From positions 1 to 64,000 of the forward strand of contig JAOVVO010000225.1 of the NCBI GenBank assembly GCA_028564675.1: a stretch of 64,000 nt of DNA. The letters run 5' to 3'. Position numbers and translations under genes: made by a program. Below, piece by piece: positions 37,801-52,800 of the stretch. The notes under the pieces are model-generated. The model was not told the origin of the DNA, did no database searches, and saw only the letters and a program-made list of their open reading frames with translations. How positions within the stretch are numbered: the stretch's first letter is position 1; every line of letters starts with the position of its first letter. This DNA is from Onchocerca lupi (lineage: Eukaryota; Nematoda; Chromadorea; Rhabditida; Onchocercidae).

Positions 37801-40800
37801 TAGTAATAGTAAAAAAGAATATTATTGCTATTTGTTGCCAAGTTATCATTGTTATTTTGTATTTTATTAAAGAATTTTTATCGATTTATATTTTCATTTT
37901 CTTCATCTTTCCTTTCTTCTTTTTCTTTTTTTTTTTTTTTAATTTCTTAAAAAGGAAATTTGTACTATTGTCATATATATGATTTTTGCTTTTAATGCGA
38001 CGAATTTGATTCTTGTCGCAAAAAATCGATAGTTCATATTTGGATGTACAGCAAGCATCAAATGGGCAAAGTTTCTATCCAACTGATAAATGATGATGAT
38101 TGCATTTTTTTTTTCTTTTCTTATTTTTTCAAATTTGAAAAGGAAGAAAAAAAAAACGGAAGGATTTAATAGATAGCATTTTTTTTTTTTTTTTTTTTAT
38201 TCAAATTTCAACATAAAATGCTTCTTCGTAATCTTAAGTTGATTTCCTCTTATTTTTAAGTTTAAAAAAAAAAAAAGACTACAGATATTTAAAAATGAAA
38301 TGATAAGTATTTGTCAATATTTTTAACTCAATAATTTCTGAAATCATCTTCATTGTAGTTCTTTTTTTTTTTATTTTTCAAAAAAAAAAGCCAAATTTGA
38401 AACAGTTGCTCATAATAATATTAATGAAAGAAATCGAAGAACGTTTTAGACTAAAAATTTTCATCCATTTTATTCGTAGTTTTTTTTTTGCAGGAATGTA
38501 ATAAAAAAATTTTCTCCTATTTGTTAATAATTTTATTCAAAAAAAAAAAAAGTTTATAACTATGAATTTTATTCATATTTTTTTCTTCGATATATATTTA
38601 TTTATACATCTTTCGAGAAGGATTTTATGGGAAATTTCAAAAGCTTTCAGTGATTCATGAGGAAAACAAAGCGATGTAGTGAATTTAGTTGAAATAATTG
38701 AATTCCTAAACACGAAAAAGACACCTACTTAATGTCGATCAAAAATCACAAACTTATTTATTGACTTAATTTTATGATCATACAGATGAGAATTATCTAC
38801 GTCAGATTTATTGTTTACCACTTATAAATTGCATACATTATTAATTTAACATACATCATTAACAAAATACAGACGTAATTAACAAAACATATGCATAATT
38901 AATAAAATTTGCATGAATCTTTTAAAATCAAGAAACGTTCAGCTGAGCAAAAATTTTAAATGAATGATATAAATTTTTTTCGTTCCCTTTATTTCAATAT
39001 ATTTCCAGTTTATAGAAATAAAAATGTTCGCTCACTTATTTTTATCTTCACAAGCGTACAGGCAAAAAAAAAAAAAAGTAGAGGTACCTACATAAAAACA
39101 CGTGCCTATTCGAATAGAACGTTGCCGCAAAATTTCAAATCAATCGGTGAAGAACTTGAAACATTGTGTCAAAAGCCACAACGAACATTTACATTATTAT
39201 TTATGTAGATGGATTATTTGTCGTCTAATATCTAGCAATGAATCAGTGATTAGTTGAATTCATTTTGTTTATCTTAATCGGAGCGTTTTGGCGGGAAACA
39301 TATCTATCTTTACGGCTTTTTGGTTTGAAATATTTTTATCTCTATAGTGTTTTGGCGGTTAACATGTTTATCCTTACGAATAGGACATAACAAGTAGATA
39401 TATCTATATAGAAGTTCATGCCTATTCGAATGCAACGTTGTTTCAAAATTTCAAAGCAATCGGTGAAGAATTTGAAACATTGTTTCAAAAGCCACAACGA
39501 ATATTTATATTTTAATTTATAGCGATAAATTAGAAAAATTTCCGCCAACTATATAATTGGATATTTCATAATAATTATTTATTACTTCAATTTATTTTAC
39601 ACTATATTCCTTTCTATAAATAGACTATTCAAAATTGCATATTTGTTTATAAAATTTGCTATTTATTCATTAATTTTAATTCATTTATTTGCCGCAAAAA
39701 CAAAAATCACAGTTTTTTTTGCTCAATTCTTGTTTCAAAAATTTGTTTTTTTTTTTTTTTTTTTTTTGATCATTTATTCTCGGAAATTGCTTCCTTCACT
39801 TTCTAAATTATTTTTATTGTTAGCCGAATAACCGAATCCAGAGTTTTTTTTTGATTCGGTCATTATTTTCGGTTTGCTTAGAAAATTTCTATTTTTTCAA
39901 ATTCCATGTCATTGAATTTCAAAAATTTCCCTCTTTTCATTCATATGTGTATTGAATTTGAGACTTAAGACGGCGAATTTTCCATAAAAAAAAAAGATGA
40001 TCGTCGTTTTTTCTTTCTGTCTTTCTAACTTTTTTTTTCCTTCTTATATAGCAAAACGAAATATATCCTCAGTCTATTTCAGTTAAAAAAAAAAACTTAT
40101 TAATTAAAATGTATTTATCATTTCAATAGCAATAGTACTACATTACAGCGCTACTTTCGCGTAATTAAACCTTATTTTCGTCAAGCTATTAAAATATTTA
40201 TTAATGCTATTAAAAGTACTTCTGAAAAGTTTGTGATCATATTTCATTTACTGAACTAACATTACTTACTGACTTAAATTCAATAATATTTTCAAGTTCA
40301 ACCAGCATTTAATCGAATTTTTTCGTTTTCCTTCTTTTTTTTTTGTGCTAATGCAAGTCTTACGTAGAAATTAAATATTATATTAAATGATAATATATAA
40401 CTTTAATCACTTGCTCGAATAAAAATAGATGGTGAATTGATCAGTGCACAATTTATTTATCAGCAAGCTTTAGATAATAAGCATTATATCAGATGATAAT
40501 GTATAACTTTAATCATTTGGTTAGAATAGAAATAGATGGAAATTTATTCAATGCACAAATTATTTATCAGCTTCCGAAATAGCTAATGAAAGTCAATTTT
40601 GCCAACCATTTAATTTAGTTCATCCGAAAAATAATTGTTTGTCTGTCATTTTCTACCATTTGTTCCTTTTAAGCTTTTAAGGCAATGCGATAAGAAAAAT
40701 GAGAAAAAACTTTCACTTATTTATATATACATACATATATATGAGGGAAATGATAATAATAAAAGAAAAGTAATTTTTTAGTCTTAAATTTTCCAGAAAT

Positions 40801-43800
40801 ACAGAAAATAGAAAGCAGAAAATTCATGAAACTTAATGAATAAACAAGAATTATAAACTAATAAATTTGTATGAACTTTTTTTCCAGCATACTATCAAAA
40901 AAGAGACGAAAAGTTAGAAATGGATATTTATAAGTCAAAAAGTTAAAAATCAACAATTAAAAATCAAAAATTTAAAAATAAAATCTGACAATATTTCTGA
41001 TTGCTTAATTTATCTAATTTTTTGATATCATTCATATAATTCTTGCATAATTGCTATTTACTTTTTATAATATGTATCAATCATTAAGCAAAGTAAATTA
41101 TTGTTCAATAATTTGAAACTTTAGATCTGTCTAACGATTATTCAAATTAGCTAATTAATAAACGCCATTTTCTTTAAATAAAATTTTCAGAACTTGGAGG
41201 AAGAAAAACTAATTTTATTAGAAAGTATTTTTTACTTTCATTCAAAAATCTGATTCTTTTTTTCCTAATATTATTATTATTATTATCATTTCTTCATATG
41301 AAATCACTATTACTGATTTCCAATTTTCAATCTAACTAAACATCTCATTGTTTCCTCACTTGAAGTATTTTTATAATAAAAAGTGAAAAAAAATAAATGC
41401 GATTTATTTGGAAGCCAGAATTGCTAGATATTATTAATCTTTTATGAAATGACATATAGCAACAAAAATGACAATAACAATAATAATTCTGTTAATTAAT
41501 TTTACGTAAAATTATCATCCGCCAACATTAATTTATGAATATTTTTCATTTCATGTTAAATTTTTGTGAAATTCGCTCATTCTTTTTTTTTTTTTTTTTT
41601 TTGACCAATAATTGTAATAATTTTACTGAACAAAATTTCGCAACTATGTAAAAGAAGTGAAAATTCAACTATTATTTAAATAGTTAAATGATAATTTAAT
41701 TTTTTTTTTTTTGTTACTATTCATTCCTTTTAAACTAACAAGTTTTTATTAATTTTCAATAGCAATAAACTTGTTTTTTTATTTAAATTTTTTCGAAATT
41801 TCCAAGTTTTTAATAATTCTCAGTGGTGATAACTTGATCTTTTCGTTGAAATATTTTTCAAAATATTCACTTTTTACATAATTCCCAGTTGTAATAATTT
41901 AATTTTCTGTCGAAATATTTTGAAATGTTGAAGTTTTAATAATTCTCAGCAGTGATAATTTTGTTTTTGTTTTTTCTTAAAAATATTTCAAAATACATTA
42001 CATTCTGACAAGTTCCAAATGACTAATCATTTTGTTGAATTTTATTGCATGAAAAGAAACTTGCAGTTGTTTCTTTTGCAAAAACAAATCTTTTTATTTC
42101 ACATTGATGTCATTTCATCGATCATCAAAGAAAAACGAAAAATTAAAAAAGCTGAAAAAAGAAAAAAAAACAAATGAAGTGAAAGAATAAACAACAATAA
42201 TTAAATAAATAATTTTGTACAATAATAAGTATTTCAAAATACATCGAATTTTTCTTTTCTTTTTTTTGTTATAAGTAAATTTAAATCTTTTTTGAATATT
42301 TAATTATTATTTTTTTGAATAATAATAATTAAATGCTGTACAAATTTAAGAATACATTGTTTGATCATCAATTCATTCTTAAATATACATTTTATTATTT
42401 TTAAATTAAATTGAGAAGAAATTTTAAAAATTTCATCAAATTCATCTTTCTATTCATTTTTTGTTATCCAAAATACTGCAAATTTGTTTCTTTCCCGTTT
42501 TTATAAGAATGCGAAGAAGAATGCTACAAATATTTCCGATCAATTTTTTTTTTTTCTTAACTTATATTATAAATTTTGCAAAGATTTCGAAAATATAATG
42601 GCCAGTAAGATTTCCATTTTTTCGCATTTTCAAAAAAGAAAAAGAAGAGAAAAAACAGAAAAAAACGAAAAATAATTGAAAATTGATGGATGAAAATTTG
42701 ATAGAATTTTCAATGATTTTTAGCAAATTTGATAAATTTTACATGAAATCTATTAGATTTTTTTTTTCTCCAAAAAATTTAGCAATTGAAATGGAAAAAA
42801 TTATTTTTAGCATTTGTGAAAGATGCGCTCAATTTATATTCATGACAAGTATAAATGCTACAACGGTTCTTTTTTTTTTTTTTTTTTTTCAAAATAAATC
42901 AATAAAATTTTTAGATTTTCTGAATTATTTTTTTTTTTTTTTGTAAAATTTCAGTTAACAAATAGCAGCGATGGAGATGAACAAGGAATACATGGTATCG
43001 ATTCATCATTGTATCAACAGGATGCTGCTACTTCGTGTAGTTTGGTACAAGATATCCCGAAGAGAAAATCAATAGTACGAACAAGTAGTTCATGGCCTGA
43101 AAATGAGCCAAGGCCAACAGGTCTTGGCCTAATACATTGCTCATTGCAGCATTTTCCAATTAGGAAACGACTTCGAGTTTCACTTCTGAAAGCAGAAGGT
43201 TAGTCATTCATACTTGAAATTCAAATTTTCATATATTTCTTGGAAATTTAATTTTAAAGTCAAAAAAATAGAAATTTTTTTTTTCACTAACTTGTAATTT
43301 AATTTTAAAATAATAATAATTTTTGAAACTTAATAACCTAAACTTAGAAATCATCTCAACTTTACATTTTTTTTTTTTTTTTTGAACATTTCAAAAAGTA
43401 ACATATAATTTCTTCAAATACGAAACCAATATAAAATTCGAAAAGCATTCTACTGGAAAAGGCAATTTATTGGAAACTATAATTTATTCAGTGAGAACCG
43501 TCAATTTTCCATCCTATGATAGTTTAAAAAGATAACTTTAATTTTAAATTTAAATTTCAAAAAATTTCAAATTGTTTATAAAAAAGTTTTACAAAAAAAA
43601 AAATGCTTCGTTCTTTTTATTTGCTTTTTGATTTATTATTGCATTTCACGCTATCTATTTTCACTAAATAAATTCAATTGCCTGTTCAATAAATTTTATT
43701 TTCTATTAAATTTTACAAAATAAATTACCAAAGATTTATTCAAAAATTGATTTATTTGTTTGATCAAAAATCTTTTCATGAAATATTTGAAATTGAATAA

Positions 43801-46800
43801 AAGAAAACTTTTTTCTTCAATATTTTTATTTAATCTGATGAATAAACTAAATTGCTTATTTATTATTATTCAAAATGTAACTTATCACTGGCATCAATTC
43901 GATATAAGATTAATTTATTATAATATGAGCAATATGTAGATAATGAATTCAAAAATGTAATATTCCAAACTATTTAGTTATTCTATTTTAGATTATCTAT
44001 TCTCATCAATGTTATCCTATTCCTATTCCTATTTGGCTGATCTCATTTATTTTCTCCAAAATTGTTCCATCTTTTTCGAGATTATTTTTTAGATTCCCAG
44101 GAGATTCATGAAGATATTTACTTCCCTTACGCACATGAAAAACATTCAATAGAGAAAAAAAAAACTTGACGAGACATTAAGAGAATGAAAATAATTAGTA
44201 TTATAAAAGTTTTCATCATGAAAAGATTCAACTGATAGGCCAATCTCGAGAATAATTTCAATGATATTTGATTTTCGTTATAGAAATTCTTACATTTCAA
44301 TGTCAAATTCATATTAATTGACTTCTATTTGAAGCAAATTTATTTGAATTGCACAACTTTATAGCAGAAAAAAAAAAATATTAAATCAAATTTTAAAATA
44401 TCACGAATTTCCAAATCAAATTCCATTCTTCTCGTTCTTTTTTTTTTTTTTTTTTCGAATTAATGCGAGAGAATCAAAGAATGAAAAATGCAATCAAAGT
44501 AAGTATAGAAAAAAGAAAAGTTTTGAAAAAAAAAAGAAAGAAATGAAATATAAGTGAAGTTATTAAAAATATTCGTTAAATCAGAAGCTTAACAGAAGAA
44601 ATAATCTAATTATAGCTATTTAGGGAACGATTAAATTTTAAATTTTATTTAATAATTTACGGAAGAATCCAAAAAAAAAAAAAAAAAATAGAAAGATTTT
44701 CTCATTTAGAAAATTAAAAAAAAAAAGAATAAAAAAGTAATATTCCAATGAATTCATTTCAAAACAATTTTTCAACTTTTAATATTTTAAATTATCTGTA
44801 GAAATGTGATAATTTCTTGGATTAACATTTCATTCTTTTATTTTCGTATATTTTCACGTAATTCACGTAATTTATAAAATGTTAACAATTTTTTCAAATA
44901 TATTTGTAGTGTTAAATAGTTCATATCTTTTTCGCTGAAAATTTAAAAAAAAAAATTGTTAATTGACTAAAATTATTGATAAACTTTTTATCATAGAATG
45001 ATTCCAGTTGTTCATCAAAAGGAATGAAACTATCGCAAGTTTTTAGTATTGTTAAATTAAAAGTTTATTCACAAAAAAAAAAAAAAAAATTTATGTTTGT
45101 AGAAAAAAAACAAATATTTTTGAAAGGAAGTATTTTGATACTTTTCATATTGTAAAATTTGTAAAGAAAAAATTTTTTTAAATAATAAACACATGAATAA
45201 ATTGTTTCGTTTTTTTTTTTCATTTAAAAGATGAAATTTTTAAGAAAATAAATTTTTTTTATTTTTCAAATTAGCTTTTACTATACTGTATTATTTTTTA
45301 TCTCTTTTAGCATTTTTCTTCTTTTCATTCGTTTTTTTTTCTTTTATCAAATTATTGCATGAAATTTGAGATTAAATTTGTTGAATGAAATTACTTATTT
45401 CTTTTTTCATCTCTTTCATTCAAGCATTTGAATGATAAAAAAAAGTGAAAGATAAAAAAAATGAAAGAATTATCCCTTGAAAGAAATTATGATATTATAT
45501 GAAATAATAATATTGTATTTTAGTATCATAATATTATAATGGAAGAATTTGAACTAAAATATATCACATAAACTATAGGTTAAAGGTTAAATAGCGCCAA
45601 ACAATTTTTAGAATACATTAGATTATTCCTTGAAATAAATCATAATAAGTAATTAATATAAATGATGAATTATTAGGTATTAAAACAAATCTTTCAGGAT
45701 TGGCGGGTAAATTAAAACCTGAATTAGAAATTCATGCATTTTGCAAGGTATCACTGATACCAGGTGGCAAATCACAGAATTCAATTGTAAAACGTGGACG
45801 TGATGTTGCATTTAATCAGGTTTTGCGAACATTTCATTAATTAACTAGTAATGATATTTATTGATAGTGATAACAAAATGTTAATTTTTGGTAATTAAAT
45901 TTTATAAAATATAATCCATATATGTAAAATTTATATATTTTTCGAAAGAATTTACAAAATAAAAATAATTAATTGAGCAAATAAATAGCATGAGAAATAA
46001 TTAATGATTAAAATTCTTGAAAGTTTTTATTGCTTTCTATCATTAATTTTTTGTAAGCGAAAAGAAAAAAGAAAAAAACGACAAAAACTTTCGAATTTCA
46101 ATAAAAATTTCATGAATAAATTTTATTTTTCCATCAATTTCATACATTGAAAAGAACGAATTCTTCTTTTCATAACATTCTAATTAATGTCGTGTTCACA
46201 TATTGATATGAAAACATTATTTATCAAAATTATATGGATAACTTTAGAAAAAAAAAAAGAAAAAACCAAAAATTAGACTTTTTCATTGAAATTCTCAAAA
46301 AATGAACTTATTGCAAATGGAAATCGATCAGATTTCACTGGAATTAAGATTGAATTTTGAATCAATAATCAGTGCAATACCGTATTTCTTTCTAAAACTT
46401 TCGAAACTAGCAGAAAAACTAGATCAGCTTTCGATGATTTGCTGTTTAACTAAATTCAAATTGATTTAAGCTTGAAAGTAAAATGAATGAATGCTTCTTC
46501 TGTTTTTTTTTTTCCATCTTTTTTTTTTCAGAATTTTGGAATGAATGAATTGCGATTTTTTTTTTTTTTTTTTGTATAATATTAAAGAATAGCAATATTG
46601 ATTTTTTATTGCTAAAAAAAAAAAAGCGTATTTGCAGAATATTTTAATACAATTTCAATGCATTCACAAAATTTTTGCAGGAATTTTTTTTCGATAATAT
46701 ATTAGTGGAGGATTTGGATGAAAAGTGCCTTGCAATAACAGTTTATCATCAATCACAACAAAAACTCCAAAAAGACGTTATTATCGGTGATTTGTATGTA

Positions 46801-49800
46801 TCATTGAAGAATTTAAGCGAATTACGAAGTAAAAAAGAAGTAAAAATTGTCGAAGAATTGAAATATCACATTAATTCAAAGGTTAATACTGTAATTTTTA
46901 ATTATTATTCTTATTTTTTCCCCATAATATTCAATTATAACAAAATTGATTGATTTCGCAAGGTTAATTTTAATTTTTCACTTATTTTACAACTAATAAT
47001 GAAATATGGCAATATTGATCAATTTTCTGATGCAGAAAAAAAAATGTTTCATTTTTTGCAAACTACAATATTTAGATATTTAAATTTTTACTAATGTCCA
47101 AGTGGAGCAGTATCGATTGATTTCTTGAAACAATTTTCATCTTTCATTTATTTTTCACTTTTCATTTATTCTTTTGGCAGCAATGATCAATTTTTAAATG
47201 TAATTTTTCTTTTTTTTTTTTTTTTTCACAGACTATATGATATGAAATAGAATTTTAAAATTTTTTTTTTTTGAAATCAAAAAAATAAATGCACTTTTCT
47301 ATTCCAATGCATATTTCTGGGAAAGAAAATTGATGAAGAAACTCCGTTAAAATCATTTGTCTGGAATTTTAATATCTAAGAAAAAAAGGGGAAAAAATGA
47401 TGAATGAATAAAAGCATTGAAGTGAAAGAGAAAGGTAATTTTTGAAATGGAATCAGAAAAAAGGAAATTAGAAATTTAGTTTTTAATTCGCATCATAAAG
47501 GTCTTTTCCTGGTTTTTGTTGATATTAATCTATTTTGTTCAAATCATTGAAAATTTATTTTGAACAGAAAAATTTTTTATTTTAAAATTAAACATTTTTT
47601 TTTTGAACTCTTCAAGCATTGCTATGATTAGTGTGAAAGCCCTTTTTTTTTTTTTTTTTTTTTTTTTGTTTCAATTTCTTTTAACCACTGAATTAGAATT
47701 TTCATTTAATCTTGAAATGAAACAACTATGAACATTAAATTTTCTCTTAAACAAAAAAAAAAAAAAGAAAAAAGAATCTCAAGAAGAGAGAAGAAATTTT
47801 TGCAAAATATTAAAGATATAAATTGTAAAATAAATAAATAAATGTTTGGTTATGCTTCAAAATTATTTACAAAATTTTAGCAAATTTGTCAAAGTAATTG
47901 TGAAATAAAAATGAAAATTTCTGGAATTATTTGATTAAGCAATAAAAATTAAGTTTATTCCTTTTAAATTTAAATTAAATCATGCAATAAAAATAGAAAA
48001 CGGAACTTTTAAATCAAAAATTTTTGATGATGTCTCAATTAATACTTTTTAACTTTTAGCAAAAATATTCCATAAATTAAATTTTACAAATGAAATGAAT
48101 CGATAATTTTTTATTCGAACAACGAAATTTTGTCTTCAAATGATTTTTATTATAAATTCGGGAAGTTTAATAAAATATCACTTGTAAATGAATAATGAGC
48201 AAATTTCATTGAAAATGAACAACCAAAAATTGAATCAGAAATTTGATGTCTTTTGAAAGTACTTCAAAATGCAAATCGTTTTCATCATTTTCTCGTTCTC
48301 TTTTTTCCGGAACTATAAAGAATTATTTGGAGAAAAATAAAATTTCATCAAAAATCTTGAAATTTCAACAAAAAATTTTTGGAGTAGTTTTTAAGTAATT
48401 TTTTGAGTGCATTTCCGAGATGTTTCCATTTTTATCTTCGAAATACAAAGATTTAACATTAATTTCTTTTTCATTTCTGATAAATAGAAAAAAAAGATGG
48501 TATTGTTTAACCCTCAAATGAAATAATTTGATTATAATTTAACCAACAAAAAAAAAAAAGAAAGAAATTGTTATATTTATAAAAAAAAAGGATTCGGTCT
48601 TTATCATAACTTATTCGCTGATAATAGTCCTAGTGATATGCTCAGAATTTTGATATTTCCAAATTGCTTCAATTTCCACCTAACTTACTCAAAAAAAGTT
48701 TTTTTTCAAAGAATTGATTTGAAAAAATTGTGAAAGTTTGATAAAATTTTGAAGGGAAAATTCAAATAAACTCGAAAATTTAATATTGCATAATTTGTTA
48801 AAATATACAAAAAGTTTGAGATAAAATCAAAAAATCACAAATAAAAAGAAAAATTTTGATCAAAACAGTAAAATTAAATTATGATTCAAAGTAGAGAGAC
48901 AAATCAATTTTTATTTGCATTCTCATCTCAATTATTAATATTTTTAAATTCTTAATTTCTTGTCAATTAATTTCTGATATCATACGGATGTATTCATAAA
49001 GCATTGTAAAGTAATTTATAAAGTTCATTGTGCCATGAAAAATATCACTCTTTTTGTTTTTTGCCGAATTTTTACCAAGTAAAGAAAGCTTTTATTTTAG
49101 TAAAATTTTAAATTTAAAATTGAAAGTACCATAATTAAAGGTCATTCTCTATGCAAATTACATAAATATTCGAGATAGTTTACTTCTGCTATTAATTAGA
49201 AATAAACGAAGAAATACTCTTGGATGAAATTGTTGATTCTGTAGTTGTATGCAAAATTTTGCTATTAATAAATTTGATATTTCAAAAAAAAAATTTCAAG
49301 TTAAATTTAAGACAAAATTTATCCTTTTTTATTATTATATCAAATTTTTTGAGAATATTTCATCTTTTTTCTCTTATTTCCTTTGGAATTTTGGTGTATA
49401 TATATATATTTTTTTTTTTGAATTAATACTTTTCGCACTTCAAAAAATTTTTCCTATCTTTTTTAAAAATTGAATTTTTTTTAAACGCAAAAAATATATA
49501 TTGAAGAGAATAGAAAATAAAGGAAATGATAAGAGTTCGTAAGAGGCTTTTTCATGGTAAATTGAAAAATATTTGATAAACTTATTTCTAACAGCGAAAA
49601 AAAAATTAGTAATTTAAATTGAAGTGAAGGGACAAGAAATAGTGAGAATAAAATATTTGTCATACAAATTCCCAAATATATCTTGTAAAATTGATGAATT
49701 AAAAATGATGCAAAATTATAATTGTGCTATCATTTGAAGGAAAAAAATTTAAAACAAATCAATTATTTTTTTAAATTTTATTAAAAATTTTATCAAACTA

Positions 49801-52800
49801 TCAAAAATATTTGTGCATAAATTATCTAGATTAAATGTTTTTTTTAAATAAATCAAAAAAAAAAATCGAAAAAAAATTTCTTAAATTTGTAAAATTTCAA
49901 AATATATGTTTTCTGTTAGTCAACAAATCTATTATTCATTTCTTTTCCCTTAAATTACAATTTTTTGTGCATAATAAATGATAATTGTAATAGATAAATT
50001 TTAAAAAGCATTTAATTTTTATCTCGATTTTCCGATTTCCCAATTTCCATTCCGCCCGATCGTGATGATTTCCCGTGGTTTTCCTCATTTTGCTTAATTG
50101 ATTGGATAATTGTATTCATTAAAAAAATTTTCAAATAACAGTGATGAGAAAAAGAAAATAATTATATTTTCATATATTTCAAATTTTTGTTGAAAACATT
50201 TCGCTTCATTTCATAATCTAATAGCCAAAAATAATTTTCTGTATTGTAATGATCATAAAAAAAAACTTAAAACATTATCATAAATTTATTACAAAAATAT
50301 AGTCTTTACAATTACAATAATTATCATAATCGAAAAAAAAAAAATCAATATTGCCATATTTCATCATTATTTGATTGAAGTAATAGATAAAGAAGAGTAT
50401 TCAAAAAAAAAAAAAAAAAAGAAAAAGAAAAAATGATAATAAAAACCGTCAGATCCTAATTTCGAGATGGAAACAAAAAATGAATTGTAATTGAGAATAG
50501 ATTAGTAAATAAAAATAAATATGAAAATAGTATGTAAATATGTGAATTTTTTCTCATTAATTTAAAACAAAGAAAAAAAGTTCAATTTTTTTTTTTTTTT
50601 TAGGTCATTTTTCTGAATGAAATATATTGTAATAATTTTAGAAAATAGGAAAATTGTGCATAACATCATGTTTGGAAAAAAAAGAAAGTCGTTTAACGAT
50701 CAATATTATCAAAGTGGAAGATTTGCCAAAAGGTGGTATTACTGGACCACCTGGTAAGAATTTTCTTTTTTTTTTTTTATTTTTACAAATTAAGAAATTC
50801 AAAATTTTGTAATTTTAAAAATTTATAAAAATTTAAAAATACCAGGTTTTATGCTCTTATTTTAGAATAATAAAAATTCATCAGGAAAAATTTTGCAACT
50901 AACCAAATGCTTAATTTTCTTATTATTAAATTTATGAATGAAAAAAAAAAAAAAAAAAAAAAGAAGGGAAGAAATTTTAATTGCTTTATCATAAATTAAA
51001 GAGATTGATTTATTCTAAAAATAAATGCCAATAAATAAATCTATTCCAAAATGTAAATATATTACTTATTATTTATTATTAGTAATTCTTATTTTTAATT
51101 AAATTACATGTGATACTTTAAAGCATTCACAATAACTTTTTCAAAGTTAAAATTATTTCATTCTTGCTCGAATTAATAATAAATAATGAATGAAATTAAT
51201 AGAAAAAAAAATCAATAATAAGTAGTATTAAAAGTTTGTTTACATTGTTTTATAGTATAATTTACTTTCTTGCGAGATTTCTTTGAGCATCATATCATTA
51301 GACTTTTCTGGCAAAAACTCCATTAGTGATGTAATTTTGTTAATTAGCGCCGAAAGATGTTTATCCCTTCAAAAATTTCAAATCTTTCAAAAATGTATAA
51401 CTTCATATCAATTGGGAAAAAGAATAAAAAAAAAAAAAAATGAAAAAAAAAAATAGATCGTTAAATAATTTTGTTTACAGAGAAAAAAGAAAATTTTGAT
51501 TTTGAAAAAAAGAAAAAAAAAAGGTCGGCAAAGATATTTTAGTACTAAAAAGAAATGGATGTAGAAAGAGAAGGAAGGAAAAATATGGGAAAATACTTTT
51601 ATTGATTAGTTATTTTGAGCTTCAAAAGTAAATGAACTACTTCAAATATCATTTATCCTTGAAGAATAGTTTTAGAATTTCAAAAATCAAATTAAAAAAA
51701 GTTATTGGAGAAATGATTAATGCATTATTTCTACGCGCAACTGAGAAATTTTAAATTTAAATTTTCAAAAAAGAAAAAAAACATTAATTCCATGCATAAA
51801 TTTCATATGTCATTTAATTTAAAAACACTAACTCTGTACATAAATTTCATATATTACTTGATTTGAAAGCACTAATTCTGTACATAAATTCCATGTATTA
51901 TTTAAGTTGGAAATAATTTTTGAAAAAAGAAATTGTAATTCGAATTCAGTTTTTATATGAAATCAAAATTTTCATTCAAAAATGCTTGAATTTTAATTAA
52001 AGAATTTTGCTTAAAATAAATGAATTTAAAAAAAAAGTTTTCTCAACATCAAATAATATTATCTTTATCAAAAAAAAAAGGGGAAAATTATAAATGGATT
52101 AAAAATTTAGCAAAATTCAGCAAATCGACAACAAATTGACTTTTTTAATTTTCGAATTAAAAAAATCAGAATTTAATTTGATTTACTATTATTATTATTA
52201 TTGGCATATCAATTTCGTTTGCTTTTTTAGAAAATTTTGAATAACATTCGATGTTTGAAATCATACAAATAATTTAAAACTTTTTATAAATGTTTTTATC
52301 GGAAATCAAAAAACTTGTTTTTATTACGAAGAATTACTATCCTTTCTAATTCTTATATGGTTATTACAAAAATTTAATTGGACAAAAGAATTGAATGATA
52401 TGAAAGTTTTGATTTATGTGATAAAATGATTATTTCAATGATAAAATGAATTTCATCTATCATACAAATTATTTTTAATTTGTATCAAAAATTTATTTCA
52501 AATTTAAGTATCAATTTAAGTACTAAAAGATAAGTACTAATGCATAGATGCTGTTATTAATAAATGTCAAAACAAACAAATAATATTAAATAAAATTCTC
52601 TCTCTCTCTCTATATCAATATATCTTGAATTGCTCAAAATATTTATGTTTTAAAAATAACTTTAAGCTTAAAACTAGAAAGAATTCTTAAAAGCAATAAA
52701 ATGAAATTAATGAGCCAAATATTTTTGAAAGATTTTAGAATTGTAAACAAAATTTATTTTTACAATATTTTGAAGAATTTAGTTAAACTAAAGTCTTTTT

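Noticed and set aside
42683..42946. Plus-strand frame just before C2-gene exon 2
   Set aside because: Ends in the polypyrimidine tract of the exon 2 acceptor; low complexity.
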